A stretch of DNA of 64,000 nucleotides from DATCJA01 sp963814955 (GCA_963814955.1 CAWFEX010000001.1:124001-188000); one strand, 5' to 3'. Positions 49,759-58,190 are shown, counted from the stretch's first letter. Translations and numbers: made by a program. Notes: generated by a model not told the origin, from the sequence alone.

Positions 49759-50802
49759 ATGCGGCATACATGGTCCAGCGGTCTTCTGATCGTCATGGCG
49801 ACGGCGTTGGTGTTGCACTCCACGGTGGCCGCTCAACGCGGCGGCGGCGCCGCACCTGTGCGATTTCCGACGAAGGAACAGTTCGAGGCGTCGGCCGAGG
49901 CGCAGAAGCACGTCGCCGCGGCGCGCAAGATCGCGGGCACGGATCTGCTGAAGGAGTTCGAGAACACGTGCTCGGCCACAGGCCCGCAGCGCGCCGCCCT
50001 CGCCAGAGAAGCCGCGGGGTTACCGCCGCTCAAGGACTACACGGTGGAGCCCACGAAGATTTTCGACAACATGTGGTACGTCGGGCTTGCCTCGCAGGGC
50101 GCCTTCGTCATTACGACGAGCGAGGGGATCATTCTCATCGACACGCTCAATAACACCGAAGAGGCGCGCGACGTCATCGTTCCGGGCATCAAGAAAGCAG
50201 GGCTCGATCCCGCTCAAATCAAGTACATCGTGATGACGCATGGCCATCCCGGCCAGACCGATCACACCGGCGGCGCCAACTATCTGCAGCGGACGTATCG
50301 GCCGCGCGTGATGATGAGCAAGGAGGACTGGGATGCGACGCTGCCCGCGCAGCGCCCCGAGCGTCCTCTGGCGACGCGCGACATGGACATCGTTCATGGG
50401 CAGACGCTGAGGCTTGGCGACACGACGTTGACGTTCACGACGCTCTTCGGCCACTCCGCCGGCAGCCTCGGGATTTTCATTCCGGTAAAGTGGCGCGGAG
50501 AACCGCACGTGGTCTGGCTGCACGGAGGTGGATTGCAGCACCCGACGCGCGACTCCCTGAGTCGGCTGCAGAGCGTTGTCAAGGATTACGCGCTCAAGAT
50601 GAACGCGGAGGGGCTCTTCAACACACACCCTGGCATCTACCAGGACACGCTCGCGGACATGGACGCCATCCGCAAGAATCCAAACGGACCAAATCCGCTT
50701 CTCTACGGTCGCGAACGCGCCGGCCGCTACTGGTCGATGATGCTGGAGTGCGCCGAGGCTCGCGTCGTCGCCCTTGAAGGGGCCGCCAACCGGCGCTCTT
50801 GA
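49759..50802 (+). CDS. Secreted metallo-beta-lactamase-fold protein with extended metal motif
   Basis: Secreted protein of 347 residues; signal peptide to about residue 25. The metal motif reads HGHPGQTDH near residue 157, so it is HxH-x(4)-DH rather than HxHxDH, with an in-frame three-residue insertion (CCC GGC CAG ACC in the DNA). Other ligand candidates are FGHSAGS near 233 and NTHPG near 294. The N-terminal half has an additional helical part (residues 35-90) including a single Cys. It belongs with the secreted MBL protein upstream as a probable duplication pair of diverged members. AGAGAG lies before the ATG but is a weak ribosome site. Confidence 0.85.
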   Translation: MRHTWSSGLLIVMATALVLHSTVAAQRGGGAAPVRFPTKEQFEASAEAQKHVAAARKIAGTDLLKEFENTCSATGPQRAALAREAAGLPPLKDYTVEPTKIFDNMWYVGLASQGAFVITTSEGIILIDTLNNTEEARDVIVPGIKKAGLDPAQIKYIVMTHGHPGQTDHTGGANYLQRTYRPRVMMSKEDWDATLPAQRPERPLATRDMDIVHGQTLRLGDTTLTFTTLFGHSAGSLGIFIPVKWRGEPHVVWLHGGGLQHPTRDSLSRLQSVVKDYALKMNAEGLFNTHPGIYQDTLADMDAIRKNPNGPNPLLYGRERAGRYWSMMLECAEARVVALEGAANRRS

Positions 50803-50811
50803 CGGTAGCCG

Positions 50812-50871
50812 GAGTGTCCGCCTTTAGGCGGACCGCGCGTCAGTCCGGCTGAAGCCGGACACTACGTACTT
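50812..50871. repeat. TCCGGCT-type hairpins, two diverged copies
   Basis: TGTCCGCCTTTAGGCGGAC followed by TCCGGCTGAAGCCGGACACTACG. Related to the elements at 13213-13268 and 23428-23452. They fill the gap before the gene at 50906. Confidence 0.8.
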
Positions 50872-50905
50872 AGTGGCTTCCGGATCTCAGGAAGGAGCAA
50901 CAGCA

Positions 50906-51613
50906 ATGCGGCTGATTCAAGGACTCGCAGCAGTGCTCATTACGGTCGTCCCCACTGCGGCCGTTGCTCAGGACTGGACCGAGTTTGCAAGCCGTGAAGA
51001 TCGCTTCACGTGCAACTTTCCCGGCAAGCCCGCGGTCAGCGAGACCACCTGGAAATCGGAATATGGCGCCGACCTCACGGGTCGTGTTTACAGCGCGCAG
51101 AGCGGCCAGAGCCGCTACACCGTCACCGCAATCGACTACAGTCCGGTCGAGAAAATCCTGACGGAGAAAGCGAAAACGGCGTGCGCCGTTGCCGCCGAAA
51201 CATGTCGCGGGGTGACTGACACGGGCCTCGGATACTGGAAAAACGACGTGCGCGGTGCGGTCACCTACGCAACCTGGAAACTCATGGAGCGTCCAGGCGT
51301 CAAGGTGACGCACATGATGTGGAACTTCATGGATCTGGTTGCGGGACAGCAGCTCCAGTTGACGAATGCCGATCGGTCGCGGACGTTCGCGTCGGTCTAC
51401 TTCCACGAGAACCGGCTGATCATCATGGAAGGCACCGTGCCGGACGGCTACCCGGAACCAGGTCTCTTTCAGCAGTCGCTTGGATGGCTGGACGAGACGG
51501 GCACCGGCATTCGCTACCAGTTCGTCTACTACAGCGATCCGGATTTGAAGAAGCCGGCAGTCCGCGGTCGTCCGGCGCCCGCACAAGATCAGGGACGAAT
51601 CAGTGCGCCCTGA
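50906..51613 (+). CDS. Secreted protein of unknown function (paralogue of 43741)
   Basis: Secreted protein of 235 residues; signal peptide ending AAVAQ at about residue 21, with GAAGGAG 9 nt before the ATG. The core WTEFASREDRFTCNFPGKP, WKSEYGADLTGRVYSAQSGQSRY, GYWKNDVRGAVTYATWKLMERPGVKVTHMMWNFMDLV and MEGTVPDGYPEPGLFQQSLGWLDETG (in part) matches the protein at 43741 throughout, including the Cys pattern CAVAAETCRG. The tail after the core is shorter and more charged. Function unknown; a secreted structural or ligand-binding role is conceivable. Confidence 0.82.
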   Translation: MRLIQGLAAVLITVVPTAAVAQDWTEFASREDRFTCNFPGKPAVSETTWKSEYGADLTGRVYSAQSGQSRYTVTAIDYSPVEKILTEKAKTACAVAAETCRGVTDTGLGYWKNDVRGAVTYATWKLMERPGVKVTHMMWNFMDLVAGQQLQLTNADRSRTFASVYFHENRLIIMEGTVPDGYPEPGLFQQSLGWLDETGTGIRYQFVYYSDPDLKKPAVRGRPAPAQDQGRISAP

Positions 51614-51617
51614 CCAT

Positions 51618-51701
51618 TCAAGTCACAAGTCACAAGTCACAAATCGCGAATCAAACTCAAAACTCAGAACTCAAGACTCAAACTGATAACTCACAACTCA
51701 C
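51618..51701. repeat. Heptamer repeat element H11 (AAGTCAC and ACTCAAA types)
   Basis: Begins with three AAGTCAC units and changes into ACTCAAA/ACTCAGA/ACTCACA heptamers, two repeat types in one tract. It lies between the secreted unknown at 50906 and TonB receptor 3; the remainder of that 279-nt gap holds the receptor promoter. Confidence 0.85.
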
Positions 51702-51826
51702 CTACGGTTTCTTGGATCGATGATGGCCGCTCTTGGATTAGTCGAGGATGGTCGGTCTTTAAAAACAGGATTATTGGCGAATCGCTGTGGCACCGTTGTT
51801 GCCGGGATGGAGACGCTCCGGCCATA

Positions 51827-51832
51827 TATAAT
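51827..51832 (+). promoter_or_regulatory. Consensus -10 box of TonB receptor 3
   Basis: A perfect TATAAT within CATATATAATGTG, 61 nt before the receptor start at 51893. No matching -35 at the usual distance (TTGCCG is 22 nt away), so an activator may be needed. Confidence 0.5.
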
Positions 51833-51892
51833 GTGGCGCTTCCTGAAGCATTTCATAGCCTCGCAGTACGTCAGATTTCGAAGGAGTCCGAG

Positions 51893-54800
51893 ATGAAATT
51901 GGGCCGATTGGTATGGGTGACGCTCGTCTGCGCGTTAATTGGGCTTCCCCTCGTAGCGTCAGCGCAGGAAACGACGCTCTCAGGCACCGTGCGGGATAAC
52001 ACGGGCGGCGTGCTGCCTGGAGTAACCGTGACCGCAACCAACGAAGCGCAGGGCACCACGTTCGTTGGCGTGACCGACGAGCAGGGTATCTATCGCATTC
52101 AGTTGAGGCCGGGTGTGTTTCGCATCACGGCGGAACTGTCAGGGTTCACGACCGTCGCCCGCCCGGGTGTCGAACTGCTGCTGGGTCGCCAAGTCAACTT
52201 GAACCTGGACATGGCTGTGTCGGGCGTGCAGGAGACCGTGACGGTCACTGGCGAGGCGCCGCTGATCGACACGACGACATCGAGCATCGGCAGCAACATC
52301 GACCCGAGGCAGGTGCAGGAGCTGCCACTCAACGGCCGCAACTGGTTGGACCTCGCGATGCTGGCCCCGGGCAGCCGATCCAACGCGTCGAGCGAGGTGC
52401 CACAGGACCGCCAGGGATTTTTCCAGGTGGCGGTGGACGGCCAGCAGCAGACGCTGACCGTGTGCTGCGCTCAGAACCAGCCGCGCTACAGCCGCGACTC
52501 GATTGCCGAGTTCGTCATTTCCACCAATCGGTTCGACGCAACCCAGGGCCGGACGATGGGCATGTTGGTCAGCGCTGTGACGAAGTCCGGCACGAATACG
52601 CCGTCGGGCACGTTCTCCGGCTGGTTCCGCGACGACCGCTTGAACGCGAAGGACTTCATCCAGGACCGCGTCATCCCGTATGCGAATCAGCAGCTCAGCG
52701 GAACCTTCGGCGGTCCGATCGTCAGGGACCGCATTCACTTCTTCGTAAATTGGGAGTACCAGCGCGAGCCAAGCACGATCACCTTCAACAGCCGGTATCC
52801 GACGTTCAACATCGACCTTCCGGGAACCCGCACGGAAAACAAAGGTGGCGTGAAAGGCGACTTCCAGTTCAATCCTCAGCACCGCCTCGCCCTGCGCTGG
52901 AACAAGTATGACAACCTCATCCCGCAGTCGGGTGGCGGCGCCGCGGCGCATCCCTCGACGTCGGCTGAGAATAACCGTCACGCGAATCAGCTCTTCGGCG
53001 TCTATACCCAGGTGCTGTCCGGGTCGGCGGTCAACGAGGTTCGCGTCGGGATGAACGAAAACTACTTCACGCTGGAGCCAGTGGCCACGTTTGGCGCGTC
53101 GATTCCCTCCTACATCCCGACGATCCTCGAGGGCATCACCGACGGACGCCGTCTGCCACCCGCCGTGCCCCGTCTCAATTTCACGGGCTATTCGATCGGC
53201 TCGGCGACGAACACCCCGCAGCGGACCGGTGAACGCAATTACCAGTTCCGCGACGACTTCACGACCTCCTGGAACTGGCGCGGGCGACACGACGTGAAGT
53301 TAGGGGGCGAGTTCATCCGCTACACGATGCCGCAGTCGTGGAGCAACATCGGCACCGGCCAGTACACGATCAATGCAGCGCCTCCGGCCAACATCGAGCA
53401 GTTGATTCCGGTGTGGAACGACGCGTCCACGTGGAACCTGAACGCCTTGTCTCCGCTGATTCGCGACTTCACGGTGTCGATCGGCGACTTCTCATACACG
53501 CTGAAGCGGCAGATCTACGCTGCGTGGATCCAGGACGATTGGAAAATGGGCGACCGCCTCACGGCCAACCTGGGCGTGCGGTGGGACGTCGATCGCGGCT
53601 CACATGGCGAGTGGATCCAGTTCGAGCCATGGCTCTCGGGGACCAGGCCGACGGAGCTGGACAACATTGCGCCGCGACTCGGTTTCGCGTATCAGGCCAC
53701 TGACCGTATGGTGATCCGCGGAGGCTACGGCATCTTCTTCACGGAGCTCGAAGACGACGCGCTCCATCAGTCGCACATCCTGAACGAGCACATGGGCATC
53801 ACCGTCGTGAATGACGGCCGCGCGGACTTTGGCTCCAACCCGTTCAACGGGCCGAGGCCGACCTACGACCAGCTCCTGCAGCTGTCATGCAACTCGCCGG
53901 CGCAGGCGGCGAACTTCGCGGCATGGCGGGCGAGAGGCTTCACCGGCACTGCGCCATGCTTCCAGCGCGCTGTGACGATCGAAATCCCGTTCGGTGCGCA
54001 CGACACGTCGTACAGCCACATGGCGTCCGTCGGCGTGCAGCGACAGTTCGGTGCGGTGATGGCGTTGGAGTCGAACTTCGTGTTCACCGGCGGCCGCAAG
54101 GAAGAGCGCCGGTTCAACGCGAACCTCGCGTACAATCCGGCCACAGGGGCGAACTATTCGTTCACGGACAAGACGCGCCAGCCGTTCCCGGAGTGGAGCA
54201 CCGTCCTGGCGGAAGTCATGGACGGCCGCTCCAACTACTACGGCTGGGAGAACTCCTTCACCAAGCGCTTCAGCAACCGGTGGCAGGCGGGCGCCTCGTA
54301 TTCGCTGTCGTGGTATAGGGACACGGGCGGCATCGGCGCGCCGAGCCCCTATAACGTTATCCTTCGCCCGAATGACGATATCCGCACCGAGCTGGTTCCA
54401 ATTGATTTCCCGCTCGCACCGGATGTGACGCAGGACTATCAGCTGGGCTCCGAGGACCAGCGGCATCGCGCCACGATCAACGGGATCTGGGAGATGGGTC
54501 TGGGCTTCCAGGTCAGTGGTCTCTACTTCTTCGGGTCCGGGCAGCGCTTTGCGACGAGCTGGGGCGGTGACCTGCGCAACGCCGGGCAGGGTGCATCGAC
54601 GGGACGTTTGACGACCCCGCAGTTCCAGGCGACCGGCGGCCCCGCGATTTGGCCGCGGTCGGACATCGTCGGCGACCCGATTCACCGCGTGGACGTCCGG
54701 TTGACCAAACGGCAGCAGATTGTCGGGCGGGCAACCATCGACGGCATGATCGAGGTGTTCAACCTGTTCAACCACGAGAACTACGGGTCGTACACCACGG

Positions 54801-54895
54801 CGCGGAGCAACGCGGCTTACGGCGAGCCGTCGTTCAACGCGAACATCGCGTACCAGCCGCGCGTCGTGCAGCTCGGCTTCCGCTTGGCGTTCTGA
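51893..54895 (+). CDS. TonB-dependent receptor, Oar-like, with carboxypeptidase-regulatory domain (receptor 3)
   Basis: Outer-membrane receptor of 1000 residues. Signal peptide to about residue 24 (VASAQ), regulatory-like domain (SGTVRDNTGGVLPGVTVTAT), plug with LPLNGRNWLDLAMLAPG and RFDATQGRTMG, and barrel ending VQLGFRLAF with terminal Phe. AAGGAG stands about 8 nt before ATG 51893; the longer upstream reading is rejected because it lies across the -10 box. Receptor 1 is its nearest homologue in the window, including the same last nine residues. Ligand unknown; no SusD-like gene nearby. Confidence 0.92.
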   Translation: MKLGRLVWVTLVCALIGLPLVASAQETTLSGTVRDNTGGVLPGVTVTATNEAQGTTFVGVTDEQGIYRIQLRPGVFRITAELSGFTTVARPGVELLLGRQVNLNLDMAVSGVQETVTVTGEAPLIDTTTSSIGSNIDPRQVQELPLNGRNWLDLAMLAPGSRSNASSEVPQDRQGFFQVAVDGQQQTLTVCCAQNQPRYSRDSIAEFVISTNRFDATQGRTMGMLVSAVTKSGTNTPSGTFSGWFRDDRLNAKDFIQDRVIPYANQQLSGTFGGPIVRDRIHFFVNWEYQREPSTITFNSRYPTFNIDLPGTRTENKGGVKGDFQFNPQHRLALRWNKYDNLIPQSGGGAAAHPSTSAENNRHANQLFGVYTQVLSGSAVNEVRVGMNENYFTLEPVATFGASIPSYIPTILEGITDGRRLPPAVPRLNFTGYSIGSATNTPQRTGERNYQFRDDFTTSWNWRGRHDVKLGGEFIRYTMPQSWSNIGTGQYTINAAPPANIEQLIPVWNDASTWNLNALSPLIRDFTVSIGDFSYTLKRQIYAAWIQDDWKMGDRLTANLGVRWDVDRGSHGEWIQFEPWLSGTRPTELDNIAPRLGFAYQATDRMVIRGGYGIFFTELEDDALHQSHILNEHMGITVVNDGRADFGSNPFNGPRPTYDQLLQLSCNSPAQAANFAAWRARGFTGTAPCFQRAVTIEIPFGAHDTSYSHMASVGVQRQFGAVMALESNFVFTGGRKEERRFNANLAYNPATGANYSFTDKTRQPFPEWSTVLAEVMDGRSNYYGWENSFTKRFSNRWQAGASYSLSWYRDTGGIGAPSPYNVILRPNDDIRTELVPIDFPLAPDVTQDYQLGSEDQRHRATINGIWEMGLGFQVSGLYFFGSGQRFATSWGGDLRNAGQGASTGRLTTPQFQATGGPAIWPRSDIVGDPIHRVDVRLTKRQQIVGRATIDGMIEVFNLFNHENYGSYTTARSNAAYGEPSFNANIAYQPRVVQLGFRLAF

Positions 54896-54897
54896 CA

Positions 54898-55020
54898 GGG
54901 GGAAGCGGGAAGGGGGAAGGGGGAAGGGGGAAGGGGAAGTTCTTCCCCTTATTCCTTCCCTCTTCGTCCTTCGCCATTAGCTCGTCCCCCTTTCCCCTTT
55001 CCCCTTTCCCCTTTCCCCTG
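54898..55020. repeat. Heptamer repeat element H12 (GGGGGAA type)
   Basis: Left arm of GGGGGAA heptamers (54898-54938) and right arm of CCCCTTT units of period 6-7 (54985-55020), roughly reverse-complementary around a 46-nt centre. It separates TonB receptor 3 from the AtzG-like gene. Confidence 0.88.
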
Positions 55021-55034
55021 TAATAGTTCTGCGC

Positions 55035-55217
55035 ATGGACATTGATGCCTGGCTGAAGGCAGCGGTTGCGGACGCGCGCCGGCGCGGGCTTCCCGAGCTG
55101 GAGCCGTTTCTCGAAGCGCTGGCGCGAGCCACCGAAACGCTGCGGGCGGCCGACTTTGACACTCTTCCGGACGAGCTCGCGAGCCATGCCCGACCTCCCG
55201 AATCCCGTCTCGATTGA
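55035..55217 (+). CDS. AtzG/GatC-like small protein preceding the amidase
   Basis: Acidic 60-residue protein of mostly helical character (IDAWLKAAVADARRRGLPEL, then LEALARATETLRAADF). Proteins of this size and composition often precede amidase-signature genes and resemble the AtzG/GatC-type small subunit (family knowledge, not proven here). It begins at ATG 55035 without a Shine-Dalgarno, after repeat element H12, and its 3' end overlaps the amidase start (55186) by 32 nt, which suggests coupled translation and a complex of the two products. Confidence 0.65.
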   Translation: MDIDAWLKAAVADARRRGLPELEPFLEALARATETLRAADFDTLPDELASHARPPESRLD

Positions 55218-56541
55218 GGAGCTAGGCCGCAAGCTGCGCGCCGGGGAGACGAGGGCGGTCGACCTGACGGAAACATGCCTCCGGCGGATTGACGCGGACG
55301 CCAAGCGGTTGAACGCCTTCATTCACGTGATGGCCGACGAGGCGCGGCATCAGGCCATCGAGGCGGATCGGGAGCTCGCGGAGGGCCGTGACCGCGGACC
55401 GTTGCACGGCATTCCCGTCGCCGTCAAGGATCTCATCGACATTCAGGGCGTTCCGACAACGGCTGCGTCCCGCGTGCGCGAAGGACACATAGCCCGCGCC
55501 GACGCCCCGGTCATCACGCAGCTTCGGCAGGCGGGCGCCATCGTGATTGGCAAGACCAACCTGCACGAGTTTGCGTACGGCACGACGAGCGAGGACTCCG
55601 CGTTTGGTCCCGTGCGAAATCCTCACGATCCATCACGCTCGCCGGGCGGATCGAGTGGCGGCTCCGCCGTGGCGGTCGCGACCGGAATGGCGCTTGCGGC
55701 GCTCGGCACGGATACAGGCGGCTCGATACGGATTCCAGCGTCCGCATGTGGCGTCGTTGGCCTGAAGCCGACCTACGGCGAGGTGTCGGTCGACGGTGTG
55801 GTGCCGTTGTCACGGACCCTCGATCACGTGGGGCCGTTTGCGCGCACCGTTTCGGACGCGTGGGTGGTGTACCGCGCGCTCGTTGCCCCCACGGAAGGTG
55901 TTCTGCCGCGCGCAGCGACCGTGAGCGCGCTGCGGCTCGGGCTGCTACGCGCGTATTTCTGCGATCTGCTGGATGACGAGGTTCGTTCGCGCTTCGAATC
56001 CGCGCTCGAGACGCTGCAGCGAGCGGGTGCACAGATTGACGAGGTGGACGTTCCACACGCCTCCGCGACCCCGGCCGTGTACGTCCACATTCACGCCGCT
56101 GAAGGATCGGAGTATCACGCGCGAATGCTCGATGCGGCCGGCGATCGATACTCACCAATCGTCCGTCTGCGGCTGGAAATGGGACGGTACATCCTGGCCG
56201 GAGACTATGTTCGCGCACTCAACGCGCGCGAGGGTCTTCGGCGCGAGGTCGATGCGGCGATCGGAGATTGCGATGGCCTGATCTTGCCGGCGTTACCCAT
56301 TCCCGCGCCGCCGATCGGCGCCGAATCGGTAACCGTGGGCGGAACCGAGCAGCCTGTCCGCGCGATGATGCTGAGGTGCACGCAGCTCTTCAACGTGACT
56401 GGTCACCCGGCGCTGTCGCTCCCCTGCGGTGTAACGTCGCAAGGGCTTCCCTGCGCATTGCAGCTGGTGGGGCGGCGGTTTGAGACGGACGCGCTGATGA
56501 GAGTGGCGCTCGCCGTCGAAGCGCAGCTCTCGACGACTTAA
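55186..56541 (+). CDS. Amidase-signature family hydrolase
   Basis: Ser-cisSer-Lys hydrolase of 451 residues cleaving an amide bond of a small substrate or acting as an amidotransferase A-type subunit. The triad is visible: Lys81 in PVAVKDLID, cis-Ser in SPGGSSGGSAVAVA at about residue 156, and the nucleophile Ser180 in GTDTGGSIRIP. The start at 55186 overlaps the AtzG-like gene, whose product probably is its small partner, similar to AtzE/AtzG. No GatB-type gene is nearby, so a tRNA-dependent role is unlikely. A longer reading upstream is rejected because it overlaps the small gene in another frame. The end overlaps the convergent cupin gene by 4 nt. Confidence 0.9.
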   Translation: MPDLPNPVSIEELGRKLRAGETRAVDLTETCLRRIDADAKRLNAFIHVMADEARHQAIEADRELAEGRDRGPLHGIPVAVKDLIDIQGVPTTAASRVREGHIARADAPVITQLRQAGAIVIGKTNLHEFAYGTTSEDSAFGPVRNPHDPSRSPGGSSGGSAVAVATGMALAALGTDTGGSIRIPASACGVVGLKPTYGEVSVDGVVPLSRTLDHVGPFARTVSDAWVVYRALVAPTEGVLPRAATVSALRLGLLRAYFCDLLDDEVRSRFESALETLQRAGAQIDEVDVPHASATPAVYVHIHAAEGSEYHARMLDAAGDRYSPIVRLRLEMGRYILAGDYVRALNAREGLRREVDAAIGDCDGLILPALPIPAPPIGAESVTVGGTEQPVRAMMLRCTQLFNVTGHPALSLPCGVTSQGLPCALQLVGRRFETDALMRVALAVEAQLSTT

Positions 56542-57029
56542 CGCCTCGCTGGATCGTTGGCGGTGTCGACGTATGTCGTAGACGAGGGGCCGTTCCCGGA
56601 AATCTGCAGGACGACTTCTTCCTTCGTCATGGCGAAGTGCGCAACGCCAGGCGGCTCGGTGTAGAAGCTTCCGGGCCCGAGCGGTTTGAGTGCGGCGTCG
56701 TTGAACTTTTCGCCGTAACCGAAATACCACGTTCCCTTCACCACGGTGGCGACGCGGTCGTCTTTGTGCGAGTGCGCCTGGATCCTCACGTTCGGAGCGA
56801 TCCGCAACATGAGGGTGTACAGGCCCGCCTTGGCAGGGTCGCCTTTGAGCACGACGGTCTCGATGCCGCTCGCACCGGACGTACCGGCGCCGCCGGCGCG
56901 CGCCGACGGCCATGGGACGTCTTCGAGCCGAATGGTCGCACGTCCGTCCTGCGCGAGTGCGAGGCCATTCAGGCCAACGAACAACGCAACCAGTACCACA
57001 CGCCATCGCGTCGACTGAGACGTATTCAT
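56538..57029 (-). CDS. Secreted cupin-domain protein
   Basis: Secreted single-cupin protein of 163 residues with a signal peptide to about residue 27 (GLALAQ). The metal-binding motif 1 is AHSHKDDRVATVVKGTWYFGYGE near residue 84 (in part) and motif 2 is PGSFYTEPPGVAHFAM near 122. Cupins of this size bind a metal and act as small enzymes, such as dioxygenases or isomerases, or as binding proteins. AAGGAG stands 7 nt before ATG 57029. The gene is divergent from the tartrate-dehydrogenase-like gene, with heptamer element H13 between them. Confidence 0.87.
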   Translation of the reverse strand: MNTSQSTRWRVVLVALFVGLNGLALAQDGRATIRLEDVPWPSARAGGAGTSGASGIETVVLKGDPAKAGLYTLMLRIAPNVRIQAHSHKDDRVATVVKGTWYFGYGEKFNDAALKPLGPGSFYTEPPGVAHFAMTKEEVVLQISGNGPSSTTYVDTANDPARR

Positions 57030-57063
57030 TCGCCGCTCCTTGGTAACGATAGAATACTGCGCG

Positions 57064-57106
57064 TTTGTGACTTGTGACCTGGTGACTTGTGACTTGTGAT
57101 TTGTGA
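57064..57106. repeat. Heptamer repeat element H13 (GTGACTT type)
   Basis: Five GTGACTT-like units (one GTGACCT, one GTGATTT) in one arm, 18 nt before the ATG at 57124 and within the divergent promoter region of the cupin gene. Confidence 0.88.
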
Positions 57107-57123
57107 GCGGAGCAGACATACAG

Positions 57124-58179
57124 ATGACCCATCGGATCGCAGTGATACCCGGAGATGGAATAGGTAAGGAAGTCGTTCCCGAAGGCATACGCGTGCTCGA
57201 AGCCGCGGGGCGGCGTTTCGGCTTCGACTTCGAGTGGACGACGTTCGACTGGAGTTGTGAGCGCTACACGAAGACCGGCAGCATGATGCCGGATGACGGC
57301 CTCGAACAGCTACGCCGGTTTGAAGCCATCTTCCTTGGCGCGGTTGGCTTCCCGGGTGTGCCCGACCACGTATCGCTGTGGGGCCTGCTGATTCCGATCC
57401 GGCGGGGGTTTCAGCAGTACATCAATCTCAGGCCCGTGCGCCTGCTGCCCGGCGTGCGGTCGCCGCTGGCAGGCCGTACGGCGGCCGACATCGACATGGT
57501 CATCGTGCGCGAGAACAACGAGGGCGAGTATTCCGAAATAGGAGGCCGGTTGTATCGCGGAACGGCTGAGGAGCTCGCTGTTCAGGTGGCGATGTTCACC
57601 CGCAAGGGGTGCGACCGGGTGATTCGCTATGCATTCGATCAGGCCATGAAGCGCCAACGGAAGCACCTGACGTCGGCAACCAAGTCGAACGGCATCATCC
57701 ACAGCATGCCGTACTGGGACGAGCGCTTTGCGGCGATGGCGAAGAACTACCCCGACGTGCGAACGGCGCAATTCCACATCGACATCCTGACCGCCCATTT
57801 CGTTCAGCATCCCGACTGGTTCGATGTCGTCGTGGCGTCGAATCTGTTCGGCGATATCCTCTCGGACCTCGGTCCGGCCGTCGCCGGATCGATCGGCATC
57901 GCGCCGGGCGGGAACATCAACCCGGAGAAGGAGTACCCATCAATGTTCGAGCCCGTGCACGGATCGGCGCCCGACATTGCCGGAAAGGGCATCGCCAATC
58001 CGGTCGCTCAGATCTGGACCGGGGCGATGATGCTCGATCATCTCGGGCACGAGGATGCCGGCCGCTCGGTCGTCCAGGCAATCGAGCGGGTCGTTCAGGA
58101 GGGTAAGGTGCTCACCCGAGATTTGGGCGGCACCGCGTCGACGTCGGAAGTGGGCAAGGCGGTGGCGGCGCTGATTTGA
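57124..58179 (+). CDS. Tartrate/isopropylmalate-type dehydrogenase
   Basis: NAD-dependent beta-decarboxylating dehydrogenase of 351 residues of the isocitrate/isopropylmalate family, closest in pattern to tartrate dehydrogenase/decarboxylase (TtuC). The N-terminus is RIAVIPGDGIGKEV, the substrate loop includes RPVRLLPGVRSP, a catalytic Lys/Tyr region is ENNEGEYSEIGG, and the metal site is FDVVVASNLFGDILSDLGP with GSAPDIAGKGIANP near the cofactor. GCGGAG lies before ATG 57124. It would oxidise tartrate, malate or a related 2-hydroxy acid. It is monocistronic and sits among other organic-acid genes. Confidence 0.9.
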   Translation: MTHRIAVIPGDGIGKEVVPEGIRVLEAAGRRFGFDFEWTTFDWSCERYTKTGSMMPDDGLEQLRRFEAIFLGAVGFPGVPDHVSLWGLLIPIRRGFQQYINLRPVRLLPGVRSPLAGRTAADIDMVIVRENNEGEYSEIGGRLYRGTAEELAVQVAMFTRKGCDRVIRYAFDQAMKRQRKHLTSATKSNGIIHSMPYWDERFAAMAKNYPDVRTAQFHIDILTAHFVQHPDWFDVVVASNLFGDILSDLGPAVAGSIGIAPGGNINPEKEYPSMFEPVHGSAPDIAGKGIANPVAQIWTGAMMLDHLGHEDAGRSVVQAIERVVQEGKVLTRDLGGTASTSEVGKAVAALI

Positions 58180-58190
58180 GGCTGCTTCCA

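Noticed and set aside
48783..50802. Antibiotic-resistance beta-lactamases
   Set aside because: The fold motif alone does not show lactam hydrolysis; many secreted MBL proteins act on other esters or amides.
55035..56541. GatC/GatA of the tRNA amidotransferase
   Set aside because: No GatB nearby and the small protein is closer in size and context to AtzG-type partners of catabolic amidases.
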